Assembly (NCBI GenBank): GCA_934438135.1
Contig: CAKSBP010000059.1
Span: forward strand, 1-16,462
Source: an uncultured Clostridium sp.
GTDB lineage: Bacteria > Bacillota > Clostridia > Lachnospirales > Lachnospiraceae
Reading direction: 5' to 3'
Length of the DNA: 16,462 nucleotides
Under the pieces are notes generated by a model. That model searched no databases and had not been told where the DNA came from. It saw only the letters and a program-made list of their open reading frames with translations. Positions 1 to 6,635 of this stretch are shown here, one piece after another (position 1 is the stretch's first letter; every line of letters begins with the position of its first letter). Both the position numbers and the translations under genes were made by a program.

Positions 1-34
1 GTCAAACTCCCGTGGACAGTACCAATTGGAAAAT

Positions 35-63
35 TTCACTTATAAGGCTGTGTGTGATATAAT
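35..63 (+). promoter_or_regulatory. Possible sigma-A promoter with extended -10, upstream of the PAP2/two-component operon
   Basis: A perfect TATAAT at 58-63 is preceded by TGA at 55-57, giving an extended -10. A partial -35 (TTCACT, 35-40) sits 17 bp upstream. The start codon of the PAP2 gene is about 120 bp downstream, leaving a long leader that contains the direct repeats at 89-107. A second, regulator-dependent promoter closer to the gene is possible (weak TATTAA at 123-128). Confidence 0.45.
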
Positions 64-88
64 TAGGGTAAATTCTCCTTAAATTTAT

Positions 89-107
89 TTGTTTAGAAAT
101 TGTTTAG
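89..107 (+). promoter_or_regulatory. Direct repeat TTGTTTAG-N3-TTGTTTAG, putative response-regulator site
   Basis: Two identical 8-bp copies at 89-96 and 100-107 have an 11-bp period, that is one helical turn. OmpR/PhoB-family regulators bind tandem repeats with this period; the WalR box (TGTWAH-N5-TGTWAH) has the same architecture. The operon just downstream encodes an OmpR-family regulator, so autoregulation is inferred. A near-copy lies at 3074-3092. Confidence 0.45.
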
Positions 108-184
108 GTTTTGATATAAGGATATTAATATACAACGTCTAAGATAGAAAGCAGAATAAATGATTTACTAAAGGAGAAATGAAT

Positions 185-751
185 ATGATAGAAAAACTGC
201 TAAACCTTGATAGTAGTATGCTGCTTTTTATTCAGGAGCGGATTAGAAACCCTATTCTAACACCGATTTTTACTGTAATTACACATCTTGGAGATGGAGG
301 AGCCATCTGGATTATTGCATCTATGGGACTGCTTTGTTCCAAGAAAACGAGAGAGACAGGAGTTATGGCACTGGGGGCACTCACAGGCTCGGTTTTTATA
401 AACAATGTGATTCTTAAAAATCTGGTGTGCAGACTCCGGCCATTTGATGTAATTTATGGACTCGTTCCGCTGATCCCAAAGCCACAGGATTATTCTTTCC
501 CATCTGGTCATACGGCAGCTTCCTTTGCAGCAGGTTGTATTTTATTTCGAAGACTGCCGAAAAGATATGGAATCTGGGCACTTGTACTTGCTGTGCTGAT
601 TGCCTGTTCCAGAATATATTTGGGTGTACACTATCCAAGTGATGTCCTATTTGGAATGCTTAGTGGAATTGGAATCAGTTATTTCACAGAATACAGCGTC
701 CGGCTTTTTAGAGAGTATTTTTCTGAGCATATGAAAGGAGAGAATCATTGA
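185..751 (+). CDS. PAP2-family membrane phosphatase, probable undecaprenyl-diphosphatase (BcrC-like)
   Basis: The 188-residue protein carries the full type-2 phosphatidic acid phosphatase signature: K78-x6-R85-P86, PSGH at 106-109, and S142-R143-x5-H149-x3-D153. H109 and H149 are the expected catalytic histidines. Hydrophobic stretches around 25-50, 60-77, 108-122 and 130-148 suggest several membrane helices with an outward-facing active site, as in BcrC/PgpB enzymes that hydrolyse undecaprenyl pyrophosphate or related lipid phosphates. I chose the ATG at 185 because AAAGGAG at 170-176 is 8 bases from it but only 2 from the ATG at 179. The gene overlaps the following kinase by 4 bp, so the two are translationally coupled. 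Length is normal. The exact lipid substrate cannot be read from sequence; phosphatidylglycerophosphate is the main alternative. Confidence 0.88.
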   Translation: MIEKLLNLDSSMLLFIQERIRNPILTPIFTVITHLGDGGAIWIIASMGLLCSKKTRETGVMALGALTGSVFINNVILKNLVCRLRPFDVIYGLVPLIPKPQDYSFPSGHTAASFAAGCILFRRLPKRYGIWALVLAVLIACSRIYLGVHYPSDVLFGMLSGIGISYFTEYSVRLFREYFSEHMKGENH

Positions 752-2172
752 CAGTAAAAAAGAAAATATTTTATTACAACACAGGTGTAGTTCTTGTATC
801 ACTTATGTTTCTGCTGGGAGCAGGTGGGGTTATGATTGCGTTATTTAAAGAAGAATTTTTAAACCGATACAGCCAGAATGCAAAGCTGGCACCGAATACG
901 TATGAGGTGCAGAAAATGATGCAGGAGACGTCTTATGGAACAAACTGGGACACCTGGAGCAGGGAACTTTCAAAATACAATTTTCGTTTTCATGCCGCTA
1001 CGAAAGAGAATGAAAAATTATATTCCAATCTAAAGCACAGCGAATGGGAAGGAGTAGAGGAACTGCTCTACAACGATACCGGGACAGAGAAAATACAGAC
1101 TTTTTTTTTAGAAAATGTAACTGTGGTATCAGAAAAACTTATGCTGGATGGGGAAACTTATTATCTTTATGCGGCGTACTGCCAAGGTGAAGATTCTGTG
1201 GCAGGCATGGATCGTGGAATTTTTGAAATGTTTTTGATTCTGTTTCTGGTAATTGGAGTTATAATTATTACTGCAATTTTATGCTGCAGCCAGTTTTTAA
1301 CCAGAAAGATTCTAAATCGGATTTTAGAACCGGTGAATCAACTGGATATGGCGGCACAGCGTATTGCAGGTGGAGATTTGGAGAATCCGATTCTTTATCG
1401 GCGGGAAGATGAATTCAAACGTGTCTGCAACAGTTTTGACTTTATGCAGAAACATTTAAAAGAGGAGATGGAAAAAAATAAGGCATATGAAAAAGCCCGG
1501 ACGGAAATGGTAAGTGGAATTTCTCATGACCTTCGAACTCCGTTGACTTCCGTGAAAGGCTATATAAAAGGAATGCTTGATGGCATTGCAAATACAGAAG
1601 AGAAGAGAAAGCAGTATTTGGAAATCGCATACCGAAAATCCTGTGATATGGATGTACTGCTTTCTAAATTGTTTTATTTTTCTAAATTAGAAACTGGAAA
1701 TATGCCGTTTTTTAAGCAGAATACAAATATGTCAGAATTTCTTTTTCAGTATGCAGAAGCAAAAAAGGGGGAGTTTATAGCGAAAAAGGCAGACATTTTT
1801 TACGCTCAGCAGATTACAGGAGAGTGTGTCTGTTATATTGATAAGGAACAGATGAAACGAGTGTTTGATAATTTAGTTGAAAATAGTTTAAAATATAGTG
1901 GATGTGAAAAAACGGATATCTGCATCCAGTTAAAGGAAGATGAAAAAACAGTTCAGATTATTTTCAGGGATAATGGAAAAGGTATGGATAATGAAAAGAT
2001 AGAACATATTTTTGAACAGTTTTATCGAGCTGATGAATCTAGAAACAGTGAATGTGATGGAAATGGTCTGGGACTTTATGTCTGCCGTTATATTATCAAG
2101 GAACACAAAGGGACAATTCGGGCAGCCAATAAGAACGGATTTCAAATTATCATGGAACTGCCGAAAATATAA
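748..2172 (+). CDS. Membrane sensor histidine kinase (HAMP-HisKA-HATPase)
   Basis: This 474-residue kinase has a first membrane segment at about 8-33, an extracytoplasmic loop of about 120 residues with no domain I recognise, a second segment at about 159-182, and a HAMP linker to about 235. The dimerisation helix holds the phosphoacceptor H260 (SHDLRTPLTSVKG). The ATPase domain shows the N box (DNLVENSLKYS, N379), G1 (DNGKGM, from 408), F box (FEQFYRADESR) and G2 (GNGLGL, 438-443), so it should be active. It starts at a TTG at 748 inside the PAP2 stop region, with AAAGGAG at 734-740. It should autophosphorylate and pass phosphate to the regulator 17 bp downstream. Kinase-before-regulator is the less common order. 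Linkage to a lipid phosphatase suggests sensing of envelope stress; the signal is unknown. Confidence 0.93.
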   Translation: MTVKKKIFYYNTGVVLVSLMFLLGAGGVMIALFKEEFLNRYSQNAKLAPNTYEVQKMMQETSYGTNWDTWSRELSKYNFRFHAATKENEKLYSNLKHSEWEGVEELLYNDTGTEKIQTFFLENVTVVSEKLMLDGETYYLYAAYCQGEDSVAGMDRGIFEMFLILFLVIGVIIITAILCCSQFLTRKILNRILEPVNQLDMAAQRIAGGDLENPILYRREDEFKRVCNSFDFMQKHLKEEMEKNKAYEKARTEMVSGISHDLRTPLTSVKGYIKGMLDGIANTEEKRKQYLEIAYRKSCDMDVLLSKLFYFSKLETGNMPFFKQNTNMSEFLFQYAEAKKGEFIAKKADIFYAQQITGECVCYIDKEQMKRVFDNLVENSLKYSGCEKTDICIQLKEDEKTVQIIFRDNGKGMDNEKIEHIFEQFYRADESRNSECDGNGLGLYVCRYIIKEHKGTIRAANKNGFQIIMELPKI

Positions 2173-2189
2173 AATGAGGATGTGATTGG

Positions 2190-2927
2190 ATGCCACACAT
2201 ATTAATTGCGGAAGACGATAACGAAATTGCCATGCTTGAACGGGACTATCTGGAAATGAATGGTTATACGGTGTCTGTTGCAGCAGAAGGAACAAGGGCA
2301 TTGAAACTGCTCGAAAAAGAGTCTTATGATCTGCTGATTCTGGATATTATGCTTCCGGGAAAAAGCGGATATGAAATCTGCCGGAAAATCCGGAATGAGA
2401 TTGATATTCCGATTCTTATGGTTACAGCAAAAACAGAATCCGTAGACAAAATCAGAGGACTTGGACTTGGAGCAGATGACTACGTGGTGAAGCCGTTTGA
2501 TCCAGCGGAACTGGTGGCAAGGGTTAAATCTCATCTAAGCCGCTATGAAAGACTGGTTAATAAGCGAAGCGGACAAACTGCGAAGGAAGAGTTGAAAGCT
2601 GAAAAGGAATTTGATGCAGACGATTTCTGTATTCAGATAGGAAATTTAAAAATCTTGTCTAAGAGTTGGAAGGTAATTCGGAATGGAAAAGAGATTCATT
2701 TTCCGAACCGGGAGTTTGAGTTATTAAAATATATGGCGTTAAATCCCAATATTGTGTTCTCAAAAGAACAATTATTTGAAAAAATATGGGGATTTGATTA
2801 CATAGGTGATAGTGCAACCGTTACGGTTCACATTAATCGGATTCGTGAAAAGATAGAAGAAGACCCGAGAAATCCACAGATTATTGAGACAGTCTGGGGC
2901 GCTGGGTATCGGCTTAATATGGTGTAA
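2190..2927 (+). CDS. OmpR-family DNA-binding response regulator
   Basis: The 245-residue protein has an N-terminal receiver with acidic residues D9/D10, phosphoacceptor D52 (LLILDIMLPGKSG), T79 and K101 (VVKPFDP). A linker at about 120-145 leads to a C-terminal winged helix at about 148-243. The recognition helix lies in TVTVHINRIREKIE (210-223), and the protein closes with the usual ETVWGAGYRL. All receiver catalytic residues are present. It is the cognate partner of the kinase just upstream, and GAGGA at 2176-2180 precedes the ATG at a good distance. It is the last gene of the operon; a hairpin terminator follows within 10 bp. By family it binds 11-bp-phased direct repeats, and such repeats exist at 89-107 and 3074-3092. 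Confidence 0.95.
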   Translation: MPHILIAEDDNEIAMLERDYLEMNGYTVSVAAEGTRALKLLEKESYDLLILDIMLPGKSGYEICRKIRNEIDIPILMVTAKTESVDKIRGLGLGADDYVVKPFDPAELVARVKSHLSRYERLVNKRSGQTAKEELKAEKEFDADDFCIQIGNLKILSKSWKVIRNGKEIHFPNREFELLKYMALNPNIVFSKEQLFEKIWGFDYIGDSATVTVHINRIREKIEEDPRNPQIIETVWGAGYRLNMV

Positions 2928-2933
2928 ATAGAG

Positions 2934-2967
2934 AAAACTGGTCAGAGAAAAACTGGCCGGTTTTTTT
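2934..2967 (+). terminator. Rho-independent terminator of the two-component operon
   Basis: A 12-bp stem (2934-2945 with 2953-2964, two G-U pairs) encloses a 7-base loop and overlaps a run of seven T at 2961-2967. It begins 7 bp after the response-regulator stop codon and separates this operon from the one starting at 3153. Confidence 0.85.
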
Positions 2968-3073
2968 GTGGTATGCTTTGCAGCACATGTTTCTAGCGGG
3001 TGGGAATTTCTAATTCATCCCAGTAGCGGAAAGGATACATACAAGACCAATGGGGCATCTTGAGAAGGAATCT

Positions 3074-3114
3074 TTATTTAGAATTTGTTTATCTTTTCAT
3101 GTCATTGTGTTTAG
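3074..3114 (+). promoter_or_regulatory. Second copy of the 11-bp-phased direct repeat, upstream of the MotE-like gene
   Basis: TTATTTAG at 3074-3081 and TTGTTTAT at 3085-3092 repeat the arrangement at 89-107 with the same 11-bp period and 3-bp gap. A third partial copy, GTGTTTAG at 3107-3114, is 22 bp further on, again in phase. A possible -10 (TACAAT, 3125-3130) without a good -35 follows, which would suit an activated promoter. The rest of the intergenic stretch 2968-3152 shows nothing else I can name. Confidence 0.4.
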
Positions 3115-3152
3115 ATTCAGAAAATACAATGATTGCAAGGAGATGATAAGAA

Positions 3153-3746
3153 ATGAAAAGTAAGTTGAAATCATTTGGTTTATTTCTGACAATTGTAATT
3201 CTGCTTCTGGCAGTGTTTCTTTTTATGGTAAAGAAGAACGTGGGAAATCTGGCATCGGATGTATTAGCACCCGCAATTGGAGATATTCCAGTTGTAAAAC
3301 AGATTCTTCCTATAAAATATCAGAAAGTGAAGCAGGTTCCATCGTCTTCTAATCCGACAGTTTTGTCGGCTGCATCAGAACCGATGGCTTCGTCAGACTC
3401 TTCACAGGTGGCAGCGTCTCAAGCAGCTTCCAGTCAGTCAGCAGTATCCGACCAAGGAACCACAGCACCATCGACGTCTCCAGATGTTCAGGCTAAAAAG
3501 GCAGCCCAGGCAAGAAAAAGGGCAGCCAGGAGAAAGCAGGAACAGGCACAACTGGATGATTATGCAGCAACCTATTCGAAGATGGACCCAAAAGCTGCTG
3601 CTGTTATTTTTGACAATATGGTACCGGCAGACTTGAATTTGGTTTCAAAAATTCTAAAAAATATTCCAGCAAATAAGCGGGCTGCGATTCTGGAACAGAT
3701 GGATGTCAATAATGCCTCAAAGATAACCGCAAAGTTTGGAAAATAG
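3153..3746 (+). CDS. Membrane-anchored MotE/MgtE-N-like domain protein
   Basis: The 197-residue protein has one N-terminal hydrophobic segment (about 8-27, probably an uncleaved anchor), then a Ser/Ala/Pro-rich low-complexity linker (about 62-112), a Lys/Arg/Ala-rich stretch (114-130), and a C-terminal helical module at about 135-195. The module's alternating pattern (YSKMDPKAAAVIFDNM, then ILKNIPANKRAAILEQM) resembles the MgtE N-terminal/MotE repeat, as in flagellar MotE and in the soluble domain of MgtE and FliG relatives. No flagellar gene is visible here, so a motility role is not supported by context; an envelope-associated scaffold is equally possible. AAGGAG at 3137-3142 supports the ATG. 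It is followed after 45 bp, with no terminator, by the GT2 and PopT genes, so co-transcription is likely. Its promoter region carries the repeat shared with the two-component operon. Confidence 0.72.
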   Translation: MKSKLKSFGLFLTIVILLLAVFLFMVKKNVGNLASDVLAPAIGDIPVVKQILPIKYQKVKQVPSSSNPTVLSAASEPMASSDSSQVAASQAASSQSAVSDQGTTAPSTSPDVQAKKAAQARKRAARRKQEQAQLDDYAATYSKMDPKAAAVIFDNMVPADLNLVSKILKNIPANKRAAILEQMDVNNASKITAKFGK

Positions 3747-3791
3747 GAAGTTAATTCAACTGGATGAGAAGAACAGAAAGGATGTGTGTCG

Positions 3792-4376
3792 ATGAATGGA
3801 ATTGTTATAATTCCGGTACATAATCCGGATATAACATTGATTGGACTTGTAGAACAGATTTGGAATTATGGAAATCAAGTGATTATTGTTGATGATGGAA
3901 GTGAAAAGAAATGTAATGAGATTTTTGAACAGGCAGAAAACATGGCAATTGTACTGCATCATCAAGAGAAGAGGGGGAAGGGAGAAGCAATAAAAACAGG
4001 GCTTTCCTATATAGAGAAAGAACTTTGGGACTGCGATGCAGTGGGTGTTATGGATGCAGCTGGAAAGTATCACGCAGAGGACATAGAACGGCTGGTAATG
4101 AAAGCAAAACAAAGAAAAATGACATTATTTATCGGTGTACAGGAAGAAAAGTGGAATATAAGGATAAAAAACAGAATTGCAAAACAGCTGTTTCAGATTT
4201 CAAGTGGTATTCATTTATGGGATACGTATTTTGGACTCTGGGCGTTTGACATCCGCCTCATTCCTAAATTAATTCAGGTAAAAGGAAAAATACCGATTGA
4301 AGAAGTAAAATTGAAAGCGACTAGAAAGAGAAAGGCGAATGTATTTGGAAAAAAATCAAATGCAATGCAATTATAA
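3792..4376 (+). CDS. Degenerate family-2 glycosyltransferase domain protein
   Basis: The 194-residue protein has the N-terminal half of a GT2 (GT-A fold) enzyme: IVIIPVHNP (4-12), VIIVDDGSE (30-38) and RGKGEAIKTGLSYI (61-74), as in the GT2 half of bifunctional GT2/GtrA proteins that use polyprenyl-phosphate sugars. Several active-site features are altered. The metal-binding DAD is D88-A89-A90; the usual GxRAF is GLWAF (148-152, Trp for Arg); and the YEYEMN-type segment after VKG (163-165) is missing, so that KIPIEEV follows directly. The GtrA membrane domain is absent. This suggests an inactive or decaying enzyme kept in frame. I chose the ATG at 3792, 9 bases after AAAGGA at 3777-3782, over the GTG at 3786. 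It lies between the MotE-like gene and popT, probably in one transcript. Confidence 0.7.
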   Translation: MNGIVIIPVHNPDITLIGLVEQIWNYGNQVIIVDDGSEKKCNEIFEQAENMAIVLHHQEKRGKGEAIKTGLSYIEKELWDCDAVGVMDAAGKYHAEDIERLVMKAKQRKMTLFIGVQEEKWNIRIKNRIAKQLFQISSGIHLWDTYFGLWAFDIRLIPKLIQVKGKIPIEEVKLKATRKRKANVFGKKSNAMQL

Positions 4377-4416
4377 TAGGAATCTAAGAAGTATTGGAAA
4401 GGAGCAGAAGAAAATT

Positions 4417-5352
4417 ATGAAAACAGGAATTAACATGTTCAATGGATTCTGCATGGCACTTGCAGACAGTGTACCAGGGGTATCTGGTGGAACCATAGCA
4501 TTTATACTTGGATTTTATGAAAAACTGATTACATCATTACATGAAATTTTTCATGGTACAAAAGAGCAGAAAAAGGGGGCAGCTGTATTTCTGGGAAAAT
4601 TATTAGGAGGCTGGGTAGTTGGATTTTGTATCTGTGCACTGATATTAGGAAAATTATTTGACTCCCATATTTATCAGCTATCGTCTCTTTTTATTGGATT
4701 ATCCATATTTGCGGTTTTTCTGATTGTGATAGAGGAACGAAAGACATTAAAAGAAGACTATCGTCATCTTATCTTTACTGTATTAGGTGCGGTGATTGTG
4801 TGCCTGATTACTTATCTTGGTTCTATTAGCAAAGGAGGTACTGGATTTCAGGTTCAGAATTTAAACCTCTTTACAGGAATTTATGTATTTTTGGTGGCAA
4901 TGGCAGCAATTTCAGCTATGGTGCTGCCTGGAATTTCCGGTTCTACCCTGCTGTTAGTATTTGGACTATATGTTCCCGTATTAACAGGGGTAAAAGAACT
5001 GCTTCATTTTCAGTTTTCTTACCTGCCAATGCTGATTGTGTTTGGATTTGGTGTTCTGGCCGGAATTTTTACAACCATTCGTCTTGTTCGAAAAGCACTG
5101 TCCCAATATCGTTCTCAACTGATTTACCTGGTACTCGGACTTATGATCGGATCCATTTATGCAATCATAATGGGACCGAGTACGCTGGATGTACCAAAAA
5201 GAGCAATGAACTGGCACACTTTTCACCCAATCTGTTTTCTGGCAGGAGGAGTAATTCTGTTTGCTTTGGAGATAATTAAGCGCAAGGGAAATCGTATGGA
5301 AGAGAAACCGGAATGGATTGATAAAGACGATGATTGGATTGATGAAGAGTAG
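4417..5352 (+). CDS. popT: DUF368 polyprenyl-phosphate transporter PopT
   Basis: This 311-residue multi-pass membrane protein has the two DUF368 hallmarks: PGVSGGT at 20-26 after an N-terminal helix, and PGISGST at 171-177, an internal pseudo-repeat. About eight hydrophobic segments follow, then an acidic, Trp-containing cytoplasmic tail (295-311). DUF368 proteins (PopT) and DedA-type UptA have been reported as transporters returning undecaprenyl phosphate to the inner leaflet for reuse in peptidoglycan and polymer synthesis. The open frame extends to an ATG at 4339, overlapping the GT2 gene, but AAAGGAG at 4398-4404 lies 12 bases before the ATG at 4417, and starting there aligns with family N termini. 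With this start the gap to the GT2 is 40 bp. Context with a PAP2 phosphatase and a shared promoter motif supports a lipid-carrier recycling role. Confidence 0.88.
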   Translation: MKTGINMFNGFCMALADSVPGVSGGTIAFILGFYEKLITSLHEIFHGTKEQKKGAAVFLGKLLGGWVVGFCICALILGKLFDSHIYQLSSLFIGLSIFAVFLIVIEERKTLKEDYRHLIFTVLGAVIVCLITYLGSISKGGTGFQVQNLNLFTGIYVFLVAMAAISAMVLPGISGSTLLLVFGLYVPVLTGVKELLHFQFSYLPMLIVFGFGVLAGIFTTIRLVRKALSQYRSQLIYLVLGLMIGSIYAIIMGPSTLDVPKRAMNWHTFHPICFLAGGVILFALEIIKRKGNRMEEKPEWIDKDDDWIDEE

Positions 5353-5361
5353 AAAAAATAC

Positions 5362-5410
5362 TTGACACCAGCATGAAAACAATATATCATACTAATCATA
5401 GTAATATAAT
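5362..5410 (+). promoter_or_regulatory. Strong sigma-A promoter with overlapping inverted repeat, upstream of the SGNH gene
   Basis: TTGACA at 5362-5367 and TATCAT at 5385-5390 are separated by exactly 17 bp, only 10 bp after the popT stop. Immediately downstream, TACTA (5390-5394) and TAGTA (5399-5403) form an inverted repeat over the likely start point, with further pairing outward (TAT at 5385-5387 with ATA at 5406-5408). This could be an operator for an unlinked repressor; that part is tentative. Confidence 0.75.
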
Positions 5411-5432
5411 ATGAATTAAAGGGCGTGGTAGT

Positions 5433-6089
5433 ATGAAAAATATTTTACTGTTTGGAGATTCCAATACATATGGCTATAAACCGGATGGTTCCGGAAGATT
5501 TGATGAAACAGTACGCTGGAGTGCACAGGTCAGGGATTATTTTAAGGAAAAAGGGATTCATGTAATCGAAGAAGGTTTATGCGGACGGACGACAGTGTTT
5601 GAAGATGAACTGCGTCCTTACCGGAGAGGTGCAGATATTCTTCCTGTTTTGCTGGAGTCACACAGTCCGTTGGATTTGGTTGTGATTATGCTGGGAACTA
5701 ATGACTGCAAGACCAGATATCAGGCATCTCCAGAAGTGATTGCAAAAGGGATGGAGCTGCTTGCAGGGCAGACCGAAAAAATTAAGGGAAAGAAAAACCC
5801 CGTTGTTTTACTTGTTTCACCGATTGCACTCGGAGAGAATATAGGGACGGAAGGATTCGATCCAGAGTTTGATAAACACTCTATACAGGTATCCAAAGGT
5901 CTGCCGGGAGCATATCGGAAAGTAGCAGAAAAAGGTGGATATGAATTCCTTGCCGCATCTGATTATGCCAGTGCCAGTTCGGTAGACTGTGAACATTTAG
6001 ATGAGAGAGGGCATGCGTATCTGGCGGCGGCGATGATACAGAAATTAGAGCAGATTTTATTTTCAACGCAGGAAAAGCATATTGCATGA
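5433..6089 (+). CDS. SGNH/GDSL hydrolase, arylesterase-like
   Basis: The 218-residue protein has the four SGNH blocks: GDSNTYG with nucleophile S10, the GLCGRTTVFED loop with G51 (oxyanion hole), GTND with N90, and D185-x-x-H188 as the catalytic pair. The GRTT and LGTND contexts resemble the arylesterase/acyltransferase branch typified by Mycobacterium smegmatis MsAcT. There is no signal peptide or membrane helix, so it should be cytoplasmic and act on small acyl esters or acetylated sugars; the substrate is unknown. AAAGGG at 5418-5423 is 9 bases before the ATG. It is monocistronic, with its own promoter and a terminator directly after. Length is normal for the family. Confidence 0.9.
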   Translation: MKNILLFGDSNTYGYKPDGSGRFDETVRWSAQVRDYFKEKGIHVIEEGLCGRTTVFEDELRPYRRGADILPVLLESHSPLDLVVIMLGTNDCKTRYQASPEVIAKGMELLAGQTEKIKGKKNPVVLLVSPIALGENIGTEGFDPEFDKHSIQVSKGLPGAYRKVAEKGGYEFLAASDYASASSVDCEHLDERGHAYLAAAMIQKLEQILFSTQEKHIA

Positions 6090-6091
6090 AT

Positions 6092-6113
6092 ATAGAAAAC
6101 GGAAGTTTTCTAT
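6092..6113. other. Hairpin directly after the SGNH stop
   Basis: A 9-bp perfect AT-rich stem (6092-6100 with 6105-6113) closes a GGAA tetraloop-sized gap. There is no T run, so it is more likely an mRNA 3-prime stabilising hairpin next to the true terminator at 6120-6157 than a terminator itself. Confidence 0.5.
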
Positions 6114-6119
6114 TATATA

Positions 6120-6157
6120 AAAAAACACGGCCGGAGGGGACTTTAGCCGTGTTTTTT
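6120..6157. terminator. Bidirectional rho-independent terminator between the SGNH and GNAT genes
   Basis: A perfect 12-bp stem (6120-6131 with 6146-6157) encloses a 14-base loop. Its outer six pairs are A-T, so each strand gets a U run after the GC-rich core (CACGGC/GCCGTG). It lies between the plus-strand SGNH stop (6089) and the minus-strand acetyltransferase stop (6194) and serves both. Confidence 0.9.
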
Positions 6158-6193
6158 ATTCAATACATATTTTGGAAAAAATAGAGGCAAAAA

Positions 6194-6478
6194 TTAATCT
6201 TTTTTTGCAGCTAGCAAATGTGCATATTCTGGATGTTTTTGAAACCAGCTTTCCGCATAAGAACAGCGGATTTCTGCTTTCTGTTTAGTGCTTTCTAATA
6301 TTTTCACCAGGGCTTTCATCAGTTTGCCGGCGAGACCATTTCCACGTTCTGATTCATCAACAAATGTGTGTTCGATACAAACAGTATGCTCTTCAATATG
6401 TGGAAAAGTAACGAAAGCAACAATTTCTCTTGCCTCATTTTCAATATAAATTCGTTCAGGTTCATGAAATAGATTCAT
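6194..6478 (-). CDS. Small YjdJ-type GNAT N-acetyltransferase
   Basis: The 94-residue protein matches the compact acetyltransferase family (Acetyltransf_CG/YjdJ type). It shows CIEHTFVDESERGNGLAGKL, whose RGNGLA (45-50) is the acetyl-CoA pyrophosphate loop, followed by RCSYAESWFQKHPEY with C72 and the diagnostic KHPEY near the C terminus. These proteins contain only the core of the GNAT fold; substrates are mostly unknown. The frame is open upstream to 6538, but AAAGGAG on the minus strand lies 7 bases before the ATG at 6478, and the upstream part overlaps the promoter, so I use 6478. It is monocistronic, transcribed away from the metallo-hydrolase remnant, and ends at the bidirectional terminator. 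Confidence 0.85.
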   Translation of the reverse strand: MNLFHEPERIYIENEAREIVAFVTFPHIEEHTVCIEHTFVDESERGNGLAGKLMKALVKILESTKQKAEIRCSYAESWFQKHPEYAHLLAAKKD

Positions 6479-6509
6479 GGTGTAACTCCTTTCCATTTTC
6501 CATAGATAT

Positions 6510-6538
6510 AGTATGCCGAAAAGGAAAAAATCATACAA
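6510..6538 (-). promoter_or_regulatory. Probable promoter of the GNAT gene
   Basis: On the minus strand TTGTAT (6538-6533) and CATACT (6515-6510) are 17 bp apart, each with two mismatches to consensus. It sits about 30 bp upstream of the chosen ATG at 6478, a sensible position. Confidence 0.4.
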
Positions 6539-6562
6539 AGGATAGATTATCCAATCTTGGTT

Positions 6563-6571
6563 TGCTATAAT
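6563..6571 (+). promoter_or_regulatory. Extended -10 promoter element upstream of the metallo-hydrolase remnant
   Basis: TGC followed by a perfect TATAAT (6566-6571) forms a consensus extended -10; no good -35 is seen. It is divergent from the GNAT promoter and would drive transcription into the metallo-hydrolase gene, so that locus may still be transcribed. Confidence 0.5.
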
Positions 6572-6635
6572 AAAGGATAAAAGAGATAGAAAGGATCATT
6601 GCTTAAGGAAGAAGATAGCGAAAGAAGGGGATAGC

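Noticed and set aside
3750..3770. Small inverted repeat AGTT/AACT between the MotE-like gene and the GT2 gene
   Set aside because: Only a 4-bp stem with no T run, so it does not act as a terminator and does not break the operon.
3756..4112. Minus-strand open frame opposite the GT2 gene
   Set aside because: Product is a Cys/Phe/Ile-rich string typical of an antisense shadow, opposite clear GT2 motifs; no ribosome site.
4339..4416. Upstream extension of popT by 26 codons
   Set aside because: It overlaps the GT2 gene, lacks a ribosome site, and adds a polar N terminus not found in DUF368 proteins; the ATG at 4417 fits better.
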